DNA of 64,000 nucleotides, from NCBI GenBank assembly GCA_037975125.1, contig CM075851.1:121426908-121490907 (forward strand), written 5' to 3'. The stretch is from Latrodectus hesperus. Lineage: Eukaryota; Arthropoda; Arachnida; Araneae; Theridiidae. This document shows positions 38,183-50,129 of this stretch, piece by piece (position 1 is the stretch's first letter; every line of letters begins with the position of its first letter). The notes under the pieces were generated by a model. That model had not been told where the DNA came from. It worked only from the letters and a program-made list of their open reading frames with translations, and did not search any database. The translations under genes and the position numbers were made by a program.

Positions 38183-40967
38183 TTTACATTCTATCATTCC
38201 GCTGTATTCTTCCACAGCATGATTTCCCGGATAGAGGATTATTTTTTTCTCATTAGAAATAATAAAATGAACGGGAATTAAAAGAAAATAAATGATGAAG
38301 TTATAGATTATGATTTTGCAATTCTAAAAATAAATTTATTTTCTGTAAATGCGTGTTTTTGATAAAAAAAATTTATAGATATATGGAAACTATAAACATC
38401 TTTTACATAGCATTTTAAACATTCCTTTTACATCGAAATAAAACAATATCTCACTCAAGAAAACTACCAAAAATAAACCTTACGTGAAAATTTTAAGAAT
38501 ATGGTTTAATGGATATTTTTTGAGCAAGATTTTTCTTCCGGTAGTGTACTTAATTTCACGCTTCTAATATAAATCATTAAATTAGTTTTTTCATTTTTAG
38601 TGTTATATTGTTTTCATATACATGAATAATTTTTATCATACTTTTTCGTTTAATGTTAAAAAGGAGTGATTCTATTGTAAGTTGTTCCAGCTGAAAAGGT
38701 TTCATTTTCACAATAGCAGATATTTTACAAGTAGGCGCGAAATAGTAGAATATTTCAAGAGAACTGCATACTCACGCCCTCTATCGGATACAAATTTCAT
38801 GAAATATTTTCATGTGTTCTCATTGTTCTCTAACGCTAAAATTTTTATGATTGTTAATGTTTGAATTCGCTTATAAACGCATTATGCTCCTGGGAAATTA
38901 ATTGATTTTTATTGTTAACTTATTTATTACAATAATAAGTTAAAATATACCTACTCGATAATGTAAAAAAGTAAAATTTCAAGTCTAACAGCTACAAAAA
39001 AATGGTACGCTATTTTCAGTAAACATTTTGATGTGTTAATATTTTTTTCCTTTACATTCCATTTTTCTTCTGTTACATGTTCTGTTTTTTTCTTTATTGC
39101 TTATTTGACTCAAGTTTTTGATTAATTGTAAATAAATAGAATGCTAATAAATAATATTTATTTTTATTTGTTAAATTTTTAAAAATATTTATTATGATTT
39201 TTATAATTTTTATCTGCTTAATATTATTGATTTTAGCGTATTAACCATGTGCATAAAATTAGATTCAAATATTAATGTCATTGTAATTATGGATAAGAAG
39301 TTTTGCATAAAAACTTACTTCTGTTTTATTAAATTCAATTTTAATTTAATATTTTGATTTTACGAATATTTTTTAGGAGTATTTTATAATAAAACCCCAT
39401 TTTTTATTACAATCTGATGAATTAAAACGCTGTGTTTAGCTATATAAATATATGCATAAAAATAGCTATGTGCATTAACTATTTGCTGGCTCATTTTGTT
39501 AATTTTATTACCTATTTATCATGCATATTAAAAATTTTAATTCCCCTGATCAATGAAATTACCATAGAAGTCTCCTTTCCTCAATTTTTAATGCTATCTT
39601 ATCCCAGCACTTAATGACGTATGATTTTAACCTTCAAGGTTACACCCTATTCCAAGCCCGTTATCTTTCATACAGGTTATAAAAGCAGTTCAAACAGTAA
39701 ATTTTCATTTAATAATTTTCTGTGGGAATGATAATAATGAATTTTCTTATAGAATCACAAAATAAATTAATTTTATAATTTTCCTAATTGAAGCAATTTC
39801 TTATAATTTATTAATATTTATTATTTAATTGCTGTTTAAATGATGAGATGGTTACTAATTACTTTGAGAAATGTGGTATTCATATCTATATATATGGAGT
39901 ATATAATAAATTCATTTGCATTCCTCTTTTAAGTACCTCTTTTTTCCTTAAAAAATTATATTCCATATTTATTTTCCTTATATAATATATATTACATTAT
40001 ATTTCTAACAAATTAGATTAACTATATCTTGAGAAATTCAGAAACAATATAGTTCTCGAAAATTCTATGGCCTCACTATTTTCACGTGTCGCAATTAATC
40101 TTTTCGTAATTATTATTAAGAATTATACCACAAAATAATGGTCATATTATTTTGTTTTTCTTTTTATTATTATAAGAGATATTGTAGCTCATATAAATAT
40201 AACATCAGATGAATTTCTAAACTATTTTATCAAAAAAAAATTAATTTATAATCGTAAAATTAATGTAATAAAATTGAATTTTTTTTACTTCTATTATTAA
40301 TCATGTAAGAAAATGAGTGCCTAATACATTAAAGATGGTATATCAGTTTTGATTCATATTAGATTTCAAAAATCTTGATTTCATGTAATTGTGCTTCTCT
40401 TGCATGAAATTTTACAACGTATATTTTATCGTTCTTTTGTGTGATTTATCTTCCTTAAAAATAATAGATAAAGCTTGTTTACTATTTAGAATTTTTATTA
40501 GATTGAATTAAATATTCAATAAAAAAATATGAATTTGGAATCAAATTCTATTTTGCGTAGAACATCGTGTTTTGAAATTAAAATGCTTTGAATTTCTTCA
40601 ATATATCATTTGACATATTTCAATACTTAATGTATATACTTAATACATTTCAATATTTATATTAGTAATATTTTGATTATAAGCCAACGTGTTTTCTGTG
40701 ATACAAGCAAAATTTGTAAATTGATGCTTTTATCAACGTTTTTGTTACATTAGAAGCTTTATTCTCAAAATATGCGGTAAATAAACTCCATTTTTTAGTT
40801 TGTCAAAATGTAGAATTCTATTGTTTTGAAAATTTCATTTTGGTTGTTAGAACATACTGCAGCTCCATTGTATTATGATGCAATTATAAGAACATGTTAA
40901 ATTTTCATACTGTGTCATTTTTAAAAAAATTTACTGGAGTAAATTAAAATGTATATTTTTGTTATTT
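38183..40967. other. No recognised gene
   Basis: AT-rich sequence without identifiable elements. A TATAAAAG match at about 39678-39685 sits in otherwise ordinary sequence, and nothing coding follows that I can recognise. Confidence 0.4.
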
Positions 40968-41130
40968 AACCGAGTTGGCACAGCTGAAAAGTTGCTCGTT
41001 TAACTTCTCAGAAATTCAAACCTCCCTTTGGGTTGTTGGGTTATGTAGCGATTCAGAATCTGTGCTTTAAATTTATTTACCCTTGGGTGTTTGCTAAAAG
41101 TGACCGTAGAGCGCTAAACAAATAACCAAT
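40968..41130 (+). mobile_element. Degraded tRNA-derived SINE copy
   Basis: The stretch starts CCGAGTTGGCACAGCTGAA and ends AAAAGTGACCGTAGAGCGCT plus AAACAAATAACC. Both ends match the SINE at 58360-58538 (CCGAGCTGGCAGCC head; AAAATGACCGTTGAGCGACA tail). The B box is decayed. Confidence 0.75.
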
Positions 41131-41509
41131 AATATATGCACTTAAAGTAAAACTTTATAGCATGAATATAAAATTAAAGCGTTCTTGTAGTAACTCATTT
41201 ACAATGTCTTTTGTCATAAACAAAACAATTTTTCATTATCTTAAAAACGTCTCTTAATTGAAATTAGAAATAGCAAGAATCATATCTCAAAGTATGGCCC
41301 GATTTTCTTTCTTACAATGAGTTAAAATCTTAATGTTTTTACTATTATTACAGACTTGTTACTTGTACAATTATATACAATGCGTTGAAATTTATAATTT
41401 CATAAATGTTTATCGGGTTGTAAATAAGTTCGCCAAAAATATTCTTCATAATTTTTTTATATAAAAAACGTATAACGTAAACGTATACGTTTTCAATAAG
41501 TACGTGTAG

Positions 41510-41545
41510 CAATCTCCACTCAAATCTATGATTGAGTGGAGATTG
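41510..41545. repeat. 14-bp hairpin next to mariner 3' end
   Basis: CAATCTCCACTCAA at 41510-41523 and TTGAGTGGAGATTG at 41532-41545 are exact reverse complements with an 8-base spacer. One arm is within the degraded mariner C-terminal region, suggesting a local fold-back duplication. Confidence 0.9.
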
Positions 41546-41787
41546 AAAAACTGTTAAAACGTTGTCTTTAACAGTTACACTCAAAGCCTTCGGCCCAGAA
41601 ACTTGGTGGCCTCAGTTACAAAAACAGACCAGACTCATTGCGGATATCCAGCGAGGAATCGAATATAGTACCAGCAAGGTATAACTGTGGGTGTGAAAAA
41701 AGGTAGAAGTTCGATGGAGCCATTTCGAGCTATATAATGGGCAAATAATTCACTTAAGTCCGTGCAGAATCCAGCCGGTAAATGCAG

Positions 41788-41971
41788 GTTTGGTTTGTTT
41801 CTCGCTCAACGGTCATTTTTTGCACACGAGGGCTAATTAGACCGGGACCTACGGTTTAAAGTGGATTCCGAACCACTACAAACATCCATGCCCAAGGTGG
41901 GATTCGAACCCACGAACTGTTGAACTGAAGCAAGAGCGCTAACCATTCGGCTGCCAGCTCGGCAGCAGTAA
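41788..41971 (-). mobile_element. tRNA-derived SINE with 13-bp TSD
   Basis: CCGGTAAATGCAG occurs at 41775-41787 and 41972-41984, a perfect target-site duplication. On the minus strand the insert starts with GCTGCCGAGCTGGCAGCCGA and has a B-box match GGTTCGAATCC (as GGATTCGAACC at 41900-41910). It ends AATGACCGTTGAGCGAGAAA followed by CAAACC. It is close to the copy at 58360-58538 and is young relative to the mariner pseudogene it interrupts. Confidence 0.93.
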
Positions 41972-43035
41972 CCGGTAAATGCAGATACACGTGGTCTTGT
42001 ATTATCTTGATGGAACAGTACCTTTTTGCCCAAGAGCGCTTTTCGACGTTTGGAGTTGTTAGCAGTGTCAGCATAGGCTACGATCACGTTGTATACCTTA
42101 CTGTCGATGGTTTGTTTTTCCAGACACTCTTTGAGGCTAGTATCACGGCAATACCACTAGATACAAAACATGCTCTTTCTGCTATATATATAAACAAATA
42201 GCACTTTGAGACGCTGTCAGTGACGCAGACCATACTTTTTTGGGTTTGTGTTGAAATAAATCTACTTTTCATCACAAGTGACGATCCGGTCTAGAATTTT
42301 GATCTTGTTTAGGTATTCGAGTAGATTAGTGAAGTCTGAACACGTCTGTCCTTATGTGTTTGAGCTGGATTGTGCGGTACCCAGCAATTGGATCTAAAGT
42401 CAAGTTATTGCTGTGCTTAGCGCGACTAATGGACATACCACTAATGTTTAACTCTGTCTTGGAGGCAGCTGTGGGAGGAGCAGAATATGGTTTATGGTGA
42501 TCTGGCGCGTCCTTGCTTTAAAACCTGGTATAAATTTTCCTATACCAGGGGGATAAGTAACAACAACGCGTTTAACTCCTTAGTTAGCTGATTTTCTTCC
42601 ACAAGTTCTCATAGGCGAGACTCATTAACATCAATTAGCCGGCCACAGCGCTTTGCTTCTTAAATTTCAGAATTTTTTAAAATTTTCTTTATCAAGCCTT
42701 TACTGTGTCATATAACACAATAATAGTACCTAAAGCTGTACATATGATTTGTTGACTTTCTGTAGCTGACTTTTTGCAACAGAACTGAAGTAAATGGTGG
42801 TTCTAATCTGGTAGCTTGATAATTTCATTTCAGATATTTTTTACTTAATGATAACAGAGTATTTTACAGATCTCATCCTAAAGCAAGTCTTTTAAATGCC
42901 AGAAATTGTTTAAAAAATTGTAAACGAACTTGCGAACGTAAACTGTTTGTGCAGACGAAATCAGCGGTAGCAGAAAATTTCGTTACAATTTGCTGCATTT
43001 AAAAGTATAATAAAATCAAATTTACGATATTTTTG

Positions 43036-43038
<3 letters not shown>

Positions 43039-43094
<56 letters not shown>

Positions 43095-43143
43095 TATATT
43101 ATATTATATTATATTATATTATATTATATTATATTATATTATA
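43039..43143. repeat. (TA)n followed by (ATATT)n microsatellite
   Basis: About 25 TA units (43039-43089) pass into about eleven ATATT units (43086-43143). Confidence 0.97.
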
Positions 43144-43719
43144 TAAACTATATTCTAAAGAAAAGTAGATAAAACAAAGATTGAAACTAAATCAATATCA
43201 TATTGAAAAATTTAACCTATTTAGAATAAGACTATATCGAGCTCACAATTTAATAACGCTTTAGCATTGTCTTTATATTATTTTCAGGGCACATTATGGC
43301 AACAACAAATTTCTCTAATCGTTCAGAGTTTACTCTTGAGCTTTTATGTAATAAATTGATGTCATGGAGACAACTCTTTCATGCACGTTTGCTGAAATTA
43401 ATATCCAGCTTTTTAAAGAGGCAATATATTCTATCCAGAAAATATTCGACTGTGCTTTGTGTTATTCTTAAAAATTAACTTTTCTATATCTTTTTAGCTT
43501 AAAAGTCACATTACTACAATTTTATCGAAAAGCATACTATTCAAGATTTTTTGACTGCAATATATCCACAATACAAGCTACATATATTTTCATACTAAAT
43601 GTCTTTCTATACAAAGAATGTGTTTCGGCCAAAATTATTTTCTTATGTTTTTCTGAAATGTGATTGAGGAGAAATTCTCTTATTTGTTCTGTAATAGCAT
43701 ATATTTGCTTTCTTTATCT
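43144..43719. other. No recognised gene
   Basis: A 60-codon plus-strand frame at 43296-43478 follows an acceptor-like TTATTTTCAG, but the peptide matches nothing I know. No other feature seen. Confidence 0.35.
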
Positions 43720-43850
43720 CCGAGTTGGTAGTTGAATATTCGGGGCTCTTATCATTTATAGTTCGTAAGTTCGACTCTTCGAATATTTGAGGTGTTTTCG
43801 GAACCATTTTAAAACCGATTAATAAGTGTGTCAAATGAAAATCTAAGGAA
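43720..43850 (+). mobile_element. Degraded tRNA-derived SINE copy
   Basis: CCGAGTTGGTAG head, AGTTCGTAAGTTCGACTCTT in place of the B-box region, then TTTTCGGAACCATTTTAAAA CCG, all in the order of the SINE at 58360-58538. Confidence 0.72.
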
Positions 43851-44829
43851 AAGAATTGTACCAAATCAGACCTTTTACTTTCAAGTAAAAGTTTTTATGT
43901 TCGATCTTGTCATGAATAAAAATGTCACTGATAATTAGTGCTTCATATTAATTTCTATTTGAACATACAAGGGAAGCATTATTAATTGCTGGTAGTACTT
44001 CGAAGTGTCATTAGTGTTTTTCTTGCTGTGTTTTTCATAGTTTGAAATTACTGGAATCCCATGTGTAAAATTGCTTGTTTTTTCAGGCTGCCCGTCTGAA
44101 CGGATTTGTTTTTATTAAATATTCGATTAGTATCGAATGTTTCTCCGCTAACGTGAAGTAACAATTCAGGAGTGGAATTCTTGATTATTAGTACGTTTTC
44201 TTGATTATTAATCTGTTAATTAGTACGACTTTGTTTTCCTCAACATTGTATTGCATATTTTTCTTTACATGTATGTATTTTATTTATCGTTGTATTTGCG
44301 TTCCAGACAATCCAAGTTTAACGTCTGTGGCTCGTGAATAATCTATTTATGTGAAAGATCTCTGGAAAATGAGCTGTTGGCCACAAACACACGTATAATT
44401 TCACAAACTGCTTTTAAGTGATTCCTTATCATCCTTTTGTGCTTTATATTGGCAGAAGAATAGTTTTAAAGGAAGTTTTAGTAAAAAGTTTCTGTTCCGC
44501 ATCTTTGCAAACTACGAAAAAGCAGTTTAAGGAGAGTGCGCCTTAGTTAAGTGTACACATGGCAGAATCAATCTACAGGTTATTTAGAATGCCTATGTCG
44601 ATCAGTGACTTCCATACCTAAATTCGGTTTGAACCACAAATTTTCTAATTAAGTTACTATAAAAACTGGATCCTATCGAAACAACATAAACATGTAACTG
44701 GCAGACGATTGAAAATACAGCTGAGTTTTTATTGCTTTGTGTCGCTAAGTGGTTTGATCTTTTTCATTCGTTTATGTAAAAAAAAAAAGGCTGAAGCATT
44801 TTCATTGATTAAATCAGTGCAGATAAACT
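43851..44829. other. No recognised gene; may contain decayed 5' part of a Tc1 element
   Basis: The Tc1 transposase recognisable from 44830 onward should have its N-terminal half here, but I cannot identify it. Confidence 0.35.
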
Positions 44830-45290
44830 GTTGGATCTGTCATAATATGGGCCGCTATGTCATGATTTTCTACTAGACCAATCGTAACCCTGAAAAGAAG
44901 TATAACTGGGAAGTAGAAAAATTTTAGTTGATCAAGCGCATCCAGTGAATCAAATTTTGTATCTTTCAAGAAATGGAATTTTCCCGGGTGATAATACAGT
45001 GGGACTTTTTCAATCGTGGTTTAATGAACACGAGAATATAATTAAACTACTTTGGTCTGTGCAGTCATCAGACTTGCAATTCATGAATTTCAACCGTTAT
45101 TGTCTTTTTATAGCGCTTAATACGGATTTGGTTTACTCTATGGTGTCTCTCCCAGAACTTTCACAATATCTCTGTGAATAATTGTACAATATTCCTTTAA
45201 ATACTATTCATTACTTGTATGAATAGATTCCTAGGTTAATGCAAGCTGTATTATTTCCCAAACGCGGTTTTACACTATACAAATAAAAGT
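44830..45290 (+). pseudogene. Tc1 transposase C-terminal half, decayed
   Basis: From about 44833 the plus strand reads SVIIWAAMSxFSTRPIVTLK, the VMVWGAIS block of Tc1 transposases. Next come an ILYLSRNGIFPGDNTVGL stretch, with QDDNAPIH replaced by PGDNTVG but the catalytic Asp still visible, and QSWFNEHENIIKLL. A QSSDLQFMN remnant replaces SPDLN, then LPELSQYLCE, NIPLNTIHYLYE and IPRLMQAVLFPKRGFTLY form the C-terminus. Several stops and shifts. The sequence from about 45190 onward is duplicated at 49683-49990. Confidence 0.82.
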
Positions 45291-45520
45291 ATTCTTTTTT
45301 ATAAAATTAAGTTTTTCCCACATTATTTTGATAACCACCTGTATTGCAATCGAGGCTTACATTACGAGTACCATTTTGATGTACTGTTGTTCCTTTGGAA
45401 TGACGTGTTATTCTGTAAGATGGATTTTTACCCTTACCAGTTAACAAATTTAGGAAATATTTTTATCGCTGATTATTAATATGAAGTTTATTTAATGATA
45501 ACTAACTGTATCATAGTATT
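45190..45520 (+). repeat. Dispersed repeat, copy A (Tc1 3' end plus unknown)
   Basis: Aligns by eye with 49683-49990. Shared landmarks in the same order are ACTATTCATTACTTGTATGA versus GCTATTCATCACTTGCATGA, GCTGTATTATTTCCC versus GCTATATTATTTCCC, TGACGTGTTATTCTGTAAGA versus TGACGTGTTAATTCTGTAAG, and CAGTTAACAAATTTAGGAAA versus CAGTTAGCAAATTTATGAAA. Similarity continues at least 230 bp past the transposase reading frame. Confidence 0.8.
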
Positions 45521-45724
45521 TAATATTTTCGTGATAAAATTCACTATACATTAAAGACGCTCATTTCTACGAACTCTTAGGGACCGGTAAAACAGTTTGT
45601 AAAATAGAAAAACACTGTATTAGATTATTGAGATCTGATTTTTTAAAATCAAACTACATTTTATTTATAAATAAAATCCTATTAGAAAGAATTATTTAAA
45701 ACACTATAAAAAGCATACAAAATA

Positions 45725-46130
45725 AGATACATATTTAAAGCTAAAATTGTTTGAAGCGAACCATTTGATACTATGAAATGTTTTACATTCAGCTTCATAG
45801 CAAAAGAGTTAGATTTCTTTCTAAGGGCATTAACTTACCATCACCAGGAATGTTCATTTCTCCCATTTTTCTTTGCAAAAGCAATATTTTTCCACTTTAA
45901 GACTGTTTTTTACCCTTTTCAATATTTTCCAGAGGTAACGTTTTTGCTGGTACTGTTTCATTTTTAAGGATTTTTTGAGTTTTGAAAATTGATAAGAGGC
46001 TGTTTCTTGGAATTCCATATTTTTTACAATTTTTTCTGAAATAATTTCTTTTATCCATTTTCAGAGTTTTCATCTTTACTGCTATTAATAAACACGTTCG
46101 TTTCTTCAACTGCGACAAATCCGCAACGAA
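45725..46130 (-). pseudogene. pogo/Tigger transposase N-terminal fragment
   Basis: The minus-strand frame from 46118 reads KKRTCLLIAVKMKTLKMDKR then CKKYGIPRNSLLSIFKTQKI, the CENP-B/pogo HTH (compare KYGIPxxTLSTIxKNxxKI). Past a stop, LRKKSNSFAMKLNVKHFIVS then NGSLQ near 45820-45745 matches the second CENP-B HTH (KEKAxxFAxxLNxxDFxASxGWL). The catalytic core is absent. A different Tigger lineage from the copy at 15.2 kb, judging by sequence. Confidence 0.7.
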
Positions 46131-46194
46131 ATCGGTTCAATTTTTCTCTCTCGATAAACGAAACTTCATAAATTAAGATGTTCAAATGAAACAA

Positions 46195-47200
46195 AACCAA
46201 CTACAGAACAAGAGATCTCAAAGTTTTTAAGGTGTTGAAGAGCGAAGTACGTTGAAGTACATTGAAGAGCGAAGACCACAAAAGTGGAATTAGGCACCAC
46301 AGTTCTTACCATCAAATATCTCATATTCATATGCCTTCAACCATTGTTTCCACGGTGTCTGGAATTCTTGCATTTGTCGCTTCATTGTTCAAGAATGAAT
46401 CAAGTTTTTAGGCGTTATGAAGAAAAAGAAAACAAAAACATGCGACCTCGCGTTATCGGCCAAGAACAGTACACCCTTGCGATTAACCAGTGTCAACTCC
46501 TTGTGTTGCAATGCTTGTTGCACACGTCCTACGAATACAAGTCTGCAGTGACCGTTTGTCCCGTGTAGTTTGTCCGTTTGGTAGCAGTTCATAGTGAACC
46601 ACTTAACTTGTCAACCAGACACGAAGCATAATCTTGCATTGGTAGTCTTGTGCTATATGAGATTGTATCTTGTAGTGACAACCAATGCTTGGAACAATTG
46701 GGAGTGTCATACATGATCCACTTTTCATCACTAGTCATCACTCGATTGAATAGGGATTAGCCACAGTGGCTAGGAAACAACGATAAATTGACTGCCACTT
46801 GTTGCTTATTGACTTCAAATATCGTGTTAGGAATGCACTTGCTCAGTAAATACGTTTTACCTAAGCGGTGCAGATGAAGTCTAACCGTTTCACCGAAAAC
46901 GTTAAATTGTCTGGCAAATTCACTACACATTTGAATACAATTCTTCTCAGTCTTTAAGGCTTCGTCATCCAATGCCTGTGGTCGTCCACTGTGATCTTTA
47001 TCAAATAGGGGCAAATCTCCCGACGTGAATTTATAAAACAATGCCTTACCACACCATACGCGTTCATTCACAGCATTATTCCCAAATGCTTGACATAGTC
47101 GGCGACTTGATGCAGCAGCTGATAAGCCCACTTTGAAGTTAAAAAGCAAACAACACCGAACGTGCTCCTTCGACACGTTCATTACTCTTCGCAACTGTAC
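46195..47200 (-). pseudogene. Mariner transposase pseudogene
   Basis: Met at 47194 opens 145 codons of N-terminal mariner sequence: an HTH beginning VRCCLLFNFKVGLSAAASSR, AFGNNAVNERVWCGKALFYK, SGDLPLFDKDHSGRP (hook), then a second HTH (ARQFNVFGETVRLHLHRLGK). Beyond a stop at 46757, FNRVMTSDEKWIMYDTPN at about 46750-46695 carries the first Asp (kept). ALVNRKGVLFLADNARSH near 46495-46435 holds the second Asp. The last PPYSPDLAPxD block is not recognisable. Compared with usual mariner transposases (~345 residues), the C-terminal third is lost or scrambled. A young-looking N-terminus suggests only moderate age. Confidence 0.85.
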
Positions 47201-49682
47201 GAGTTACAATTGATAAAATGTACGCGGTGGATATGCTTTTATAACGACAGATATTTCTGTTCTCGACTGACCTGTGTCTCAACCATGTGATACATTAATT
47301 TGCATATTTATTCTCACTTCATTCAATAGCACAGCAAAAACGGGACCTTCTTATTTACCTTGTAAATTAGAGATTTGTAAAAACGATCGTCCACTGATGA
47401 TTTGATTTGCCATTGCATTCTACCTCTTTTTCATCCAGTTTATATAAACCTATCCGCACGGTAAGGACACGTTTCACTGCTTCTGGATATAATAATTTCA
47501 TAGTAGTCTTCCTCATCCATCGATTTACCATCAATCAAACGTATATGGGGTCATTTAGAATGATGAACGAGTGTTCTTAATTAATATTACATTCACATTT
47601 CTTATGTGGAATAAAATGGTACTGGAAACCTTAATAATAAATGTCTCAAAGCTTGCCTGCCATATTCTCCATTGTATAATATAGTATTTTCCCCAGCTAA
47701 AAGAATTAATTTAACAAAAACTCTACCTTTATTTAATTGTAACTATGTTTTATAATTATTTGTTTTGTTTGTGTGTGTTTTATAGTATGTTTTTTTTCTT
47801 TAATTTTTTGTAATTTATATTAGCGTTATACTCTTACAGTACTTCATTTCATTTGGAAAACTTTCGTGGTGCACGTTTTCAACGCCATAAATGTTTTACC
47901 TCACATGACAACGCTTAGGCCATTTAGTGATTAGCCTCTCATATCTATCCTTTTCTGTGCAGGTTTAAATCTGGATGAAACAGCATGGAGTGTTGCTTAA
48001 TGTTATTTTTATTATAGCCAGGAATATTGTCTCTTTGTTTTATCTGAAGATTTTATTCCAAATTGTCACCAGAAGCCGATTTTATAATTAAGTCTTGTTA
48101 AATTATTTTAACGGGAAAATTGTTGTGATAGTGTTGTTTTTTTGTTCTGGTGTGCAGTTAACGTGTATCATACCGTGGGAATACCTGGAAATTCTCTCTT
48201 TTAATGTATTATATTTAATTGAATTTTTTATTTGTAAATCTTCGTATCTCATCCATTATAATTTGTCACACTATTTTGTCGTATCTGTCATATTGTTGGT
48301 GTTTAGTTTAACACAATATTCTGTTGTGTGAGTTTGATATATATTCCTCTACGTCATTTGTTTATTTTAACTCGGGTAGTTTTTCTCTTGCTATTGCACA
48401 GCGTATTTAAGAAATAAAGTAATTTTGTTTTTTTGTGTGTTTTACATTTCGTAAGAATGGCATAGTTCTTGTTTGTTCATAAATATCATTTGGTTACCAC
48501 ACGTCAAACAGTTTATTATACAAGTCTACCTATTTTTGTCTTCTCTATTATTTTATATTATACTTTTCTTCAACGACTGTATGGTTCTCATTGTATGTGT
48601 CGTTTGTTGCTACTTAGTGGACAGTCTAAATGTGGTAAGTATTTAAAACCTACGGCTTTTTGAATTGCATCAAGATTTTTTATTTTTATAGTTGGTGACA
48701 GAATAGAAGTCATGTTGATTATGATTGTAGGTGTGTGGTTCCAGGGTCGCAAAGTATATATATACTTCTCGACTCATCGATTAATTTGTCCACATAAAAA
48801 GAAACAATGTATTCATCTCTCTCTCGTTATTTATTTGTTGTAAGACCGAGTTTTATTCCGAGGTATGTGGTTTTACTAGGTTCATAGATTTATTATCATG
48901 TCCGCTATGTACGTTACAGTATGTGTAGTTTTATGGATTAAAGTAATATTTGAGAATACTGATTAACATGCCACATTTTTTAACCTTTTTTAGCTCATGA
49001 TGTGTTTACTATTTCTAGAATGTATTATAAATGAAATTAAATTTATAATTATACCCGCGATGTCCAGGGTTGGGCTAGATACGCGGAAGTATGCTGGTGC
49101 AACAACGTCTTTTTACCATGTAAACTTAACATGTGTATCGTATTGTCTTTTTAATGGCTAGCAGCGTGTATTCGTCAAGCTATTTTAGAATTTCGTTTGA
49201 TATTATAAAATTAATTTTATGTTTTAACATGAATTTTTTTACCCTTTCTATTTCAAAAATTAAAACATTAATGAACAAGATGTTTATCAAGAAGTCTGTT
49301 CACCAGCTTGAATACAATTACTTACGATTTATGATTTCGTTATTTTTAGGATAAAGTATTAAATCAAAATAAACTCAGAGAGTTTTTCTTTTAAATAATA
49401 AAATAAAATAGGCTAAATGTCATGCGGTGATCGAACAAGAGAATGTGTTGACTATCTTTTAAGTCACCGACATCCTTTTATTGGTGACGTATTTGATTCG
49501 ATGATTGTTTAAATGCTTGATTTGCATATATAGTTCCTCCAAATAAATTTTACTCTTATTATTTCCTTACTTATTGACAATTCTGAAAATCATGTAAGCT
49601 TGAAGATTTCCTATTTGAAGTACTAAAATTCATCAAGTTTTAAATACTATCTTCCTATACCATCCAATTTTTTATATATAAT
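47201..49682. other. No recognised gene; T/G-rich spacer
   Basis: The plus strand is T-rich from about 47730 to 49000. A 54-codon minus-strand frame (47367-47531, beginning MVNRWMRKTTMK) is more GC-rich than its surroundings but unrecognised. Frames at 48095-48331, 48469-48663 and 49133-49354 are hydrophobic by composition only. Confidence 0.4.
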
Positions 49683-49990
49683 CTCAGGTTCTAAACGCTA
49701 TTCATCACTTGCATGAATCATTCCTAAGTTAATCTAAGCTATATTATTTCCCTAAGGCGGTCCTATACCGTACTAATAAAGGATTCTTTGTAAAATTATT
49801 TTGATAAACGCCTATATTTCAGTTGAGGCTCACATTGCGTGTACTACACATGATGCACTGTTGTCTCATTTGAAGTGACGTGTTAATTCTGTAAGATGGA
49901 TTACCATTTCCAGTTAGCAAATTTATGAAATATTTTTATCTCTGTATAAAAATTCATTTCGTTTAGTGATTACTAACTGAATTACAGAGT
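49683..49990 (+). repeat. Dispersed repeat, copy B (Tc1 3' end plus unknown)
   Basis: Second copy of the repeat at 45190-45520, same orientation. It starts within the Tc1 transposase C-terminus (AIHHLHESFLS in translation) without the upstream catalytic region. Confidence 0.78.
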
Positions 49991-50129
49991 ATATGACGTT
50001 CAATATTGTAATATGTGTTGCTTTCAAGATTCTTTCACGCCTTCGAAATATGCAGATAATTGTTGGTTTGCTTGTCGCTTTACCATAACTTGCATACCGG
50101 CTTACTTGACCGAAACCTTCGGCTTAAAA

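Larger units (their letters stand above)
41350..42800 (-). pseudogene. Mariner transposase pseudogene, split by a SINE
   Basis: On the minus strand, in order: KFKNSEI and EAKRCGRLIDVNESRL (from about 42690 to 42610, the HTH hook region), a WVPH-type block near 42380, then KILDRIVTCDEK at about 42310-42275 with the first Asp. A GQTID-like block near 42110 precedes SKRRKALLGKKVLFHQDNTR at about 42050-41990 with the second Asp. Here the gene is interrupted by the SINE at 41788-41971, after which ICPLYSSKWL resembles the PPYSPDLAPSDF block. Stops and frameshifts are frequent. The lower end near 41400-41430 (GGGTTGTAAATAAGTTCGCC) resembles a mariner terminus, but I could not pair it. Outer limits are approximate. 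Confidence 0.8.

Noticed and set aside
39678..39685. TATAAAAG as a core promoter
   Set aside because: Such octamers are expected often in AT-rich DNA and no transcript-like sequence follows.
46284..46568. 94-codon plus-strand frame
   Set aside because: Antisense shadow of the mariner transposase around its second catalytic Asp.
47367..47531. 54-codon minus-strand frame beginning MVNRWMRKTTMK as an exon
   Set aside because: No homologue recognised and another frame of the same strand is also open over part of it; unsupported.
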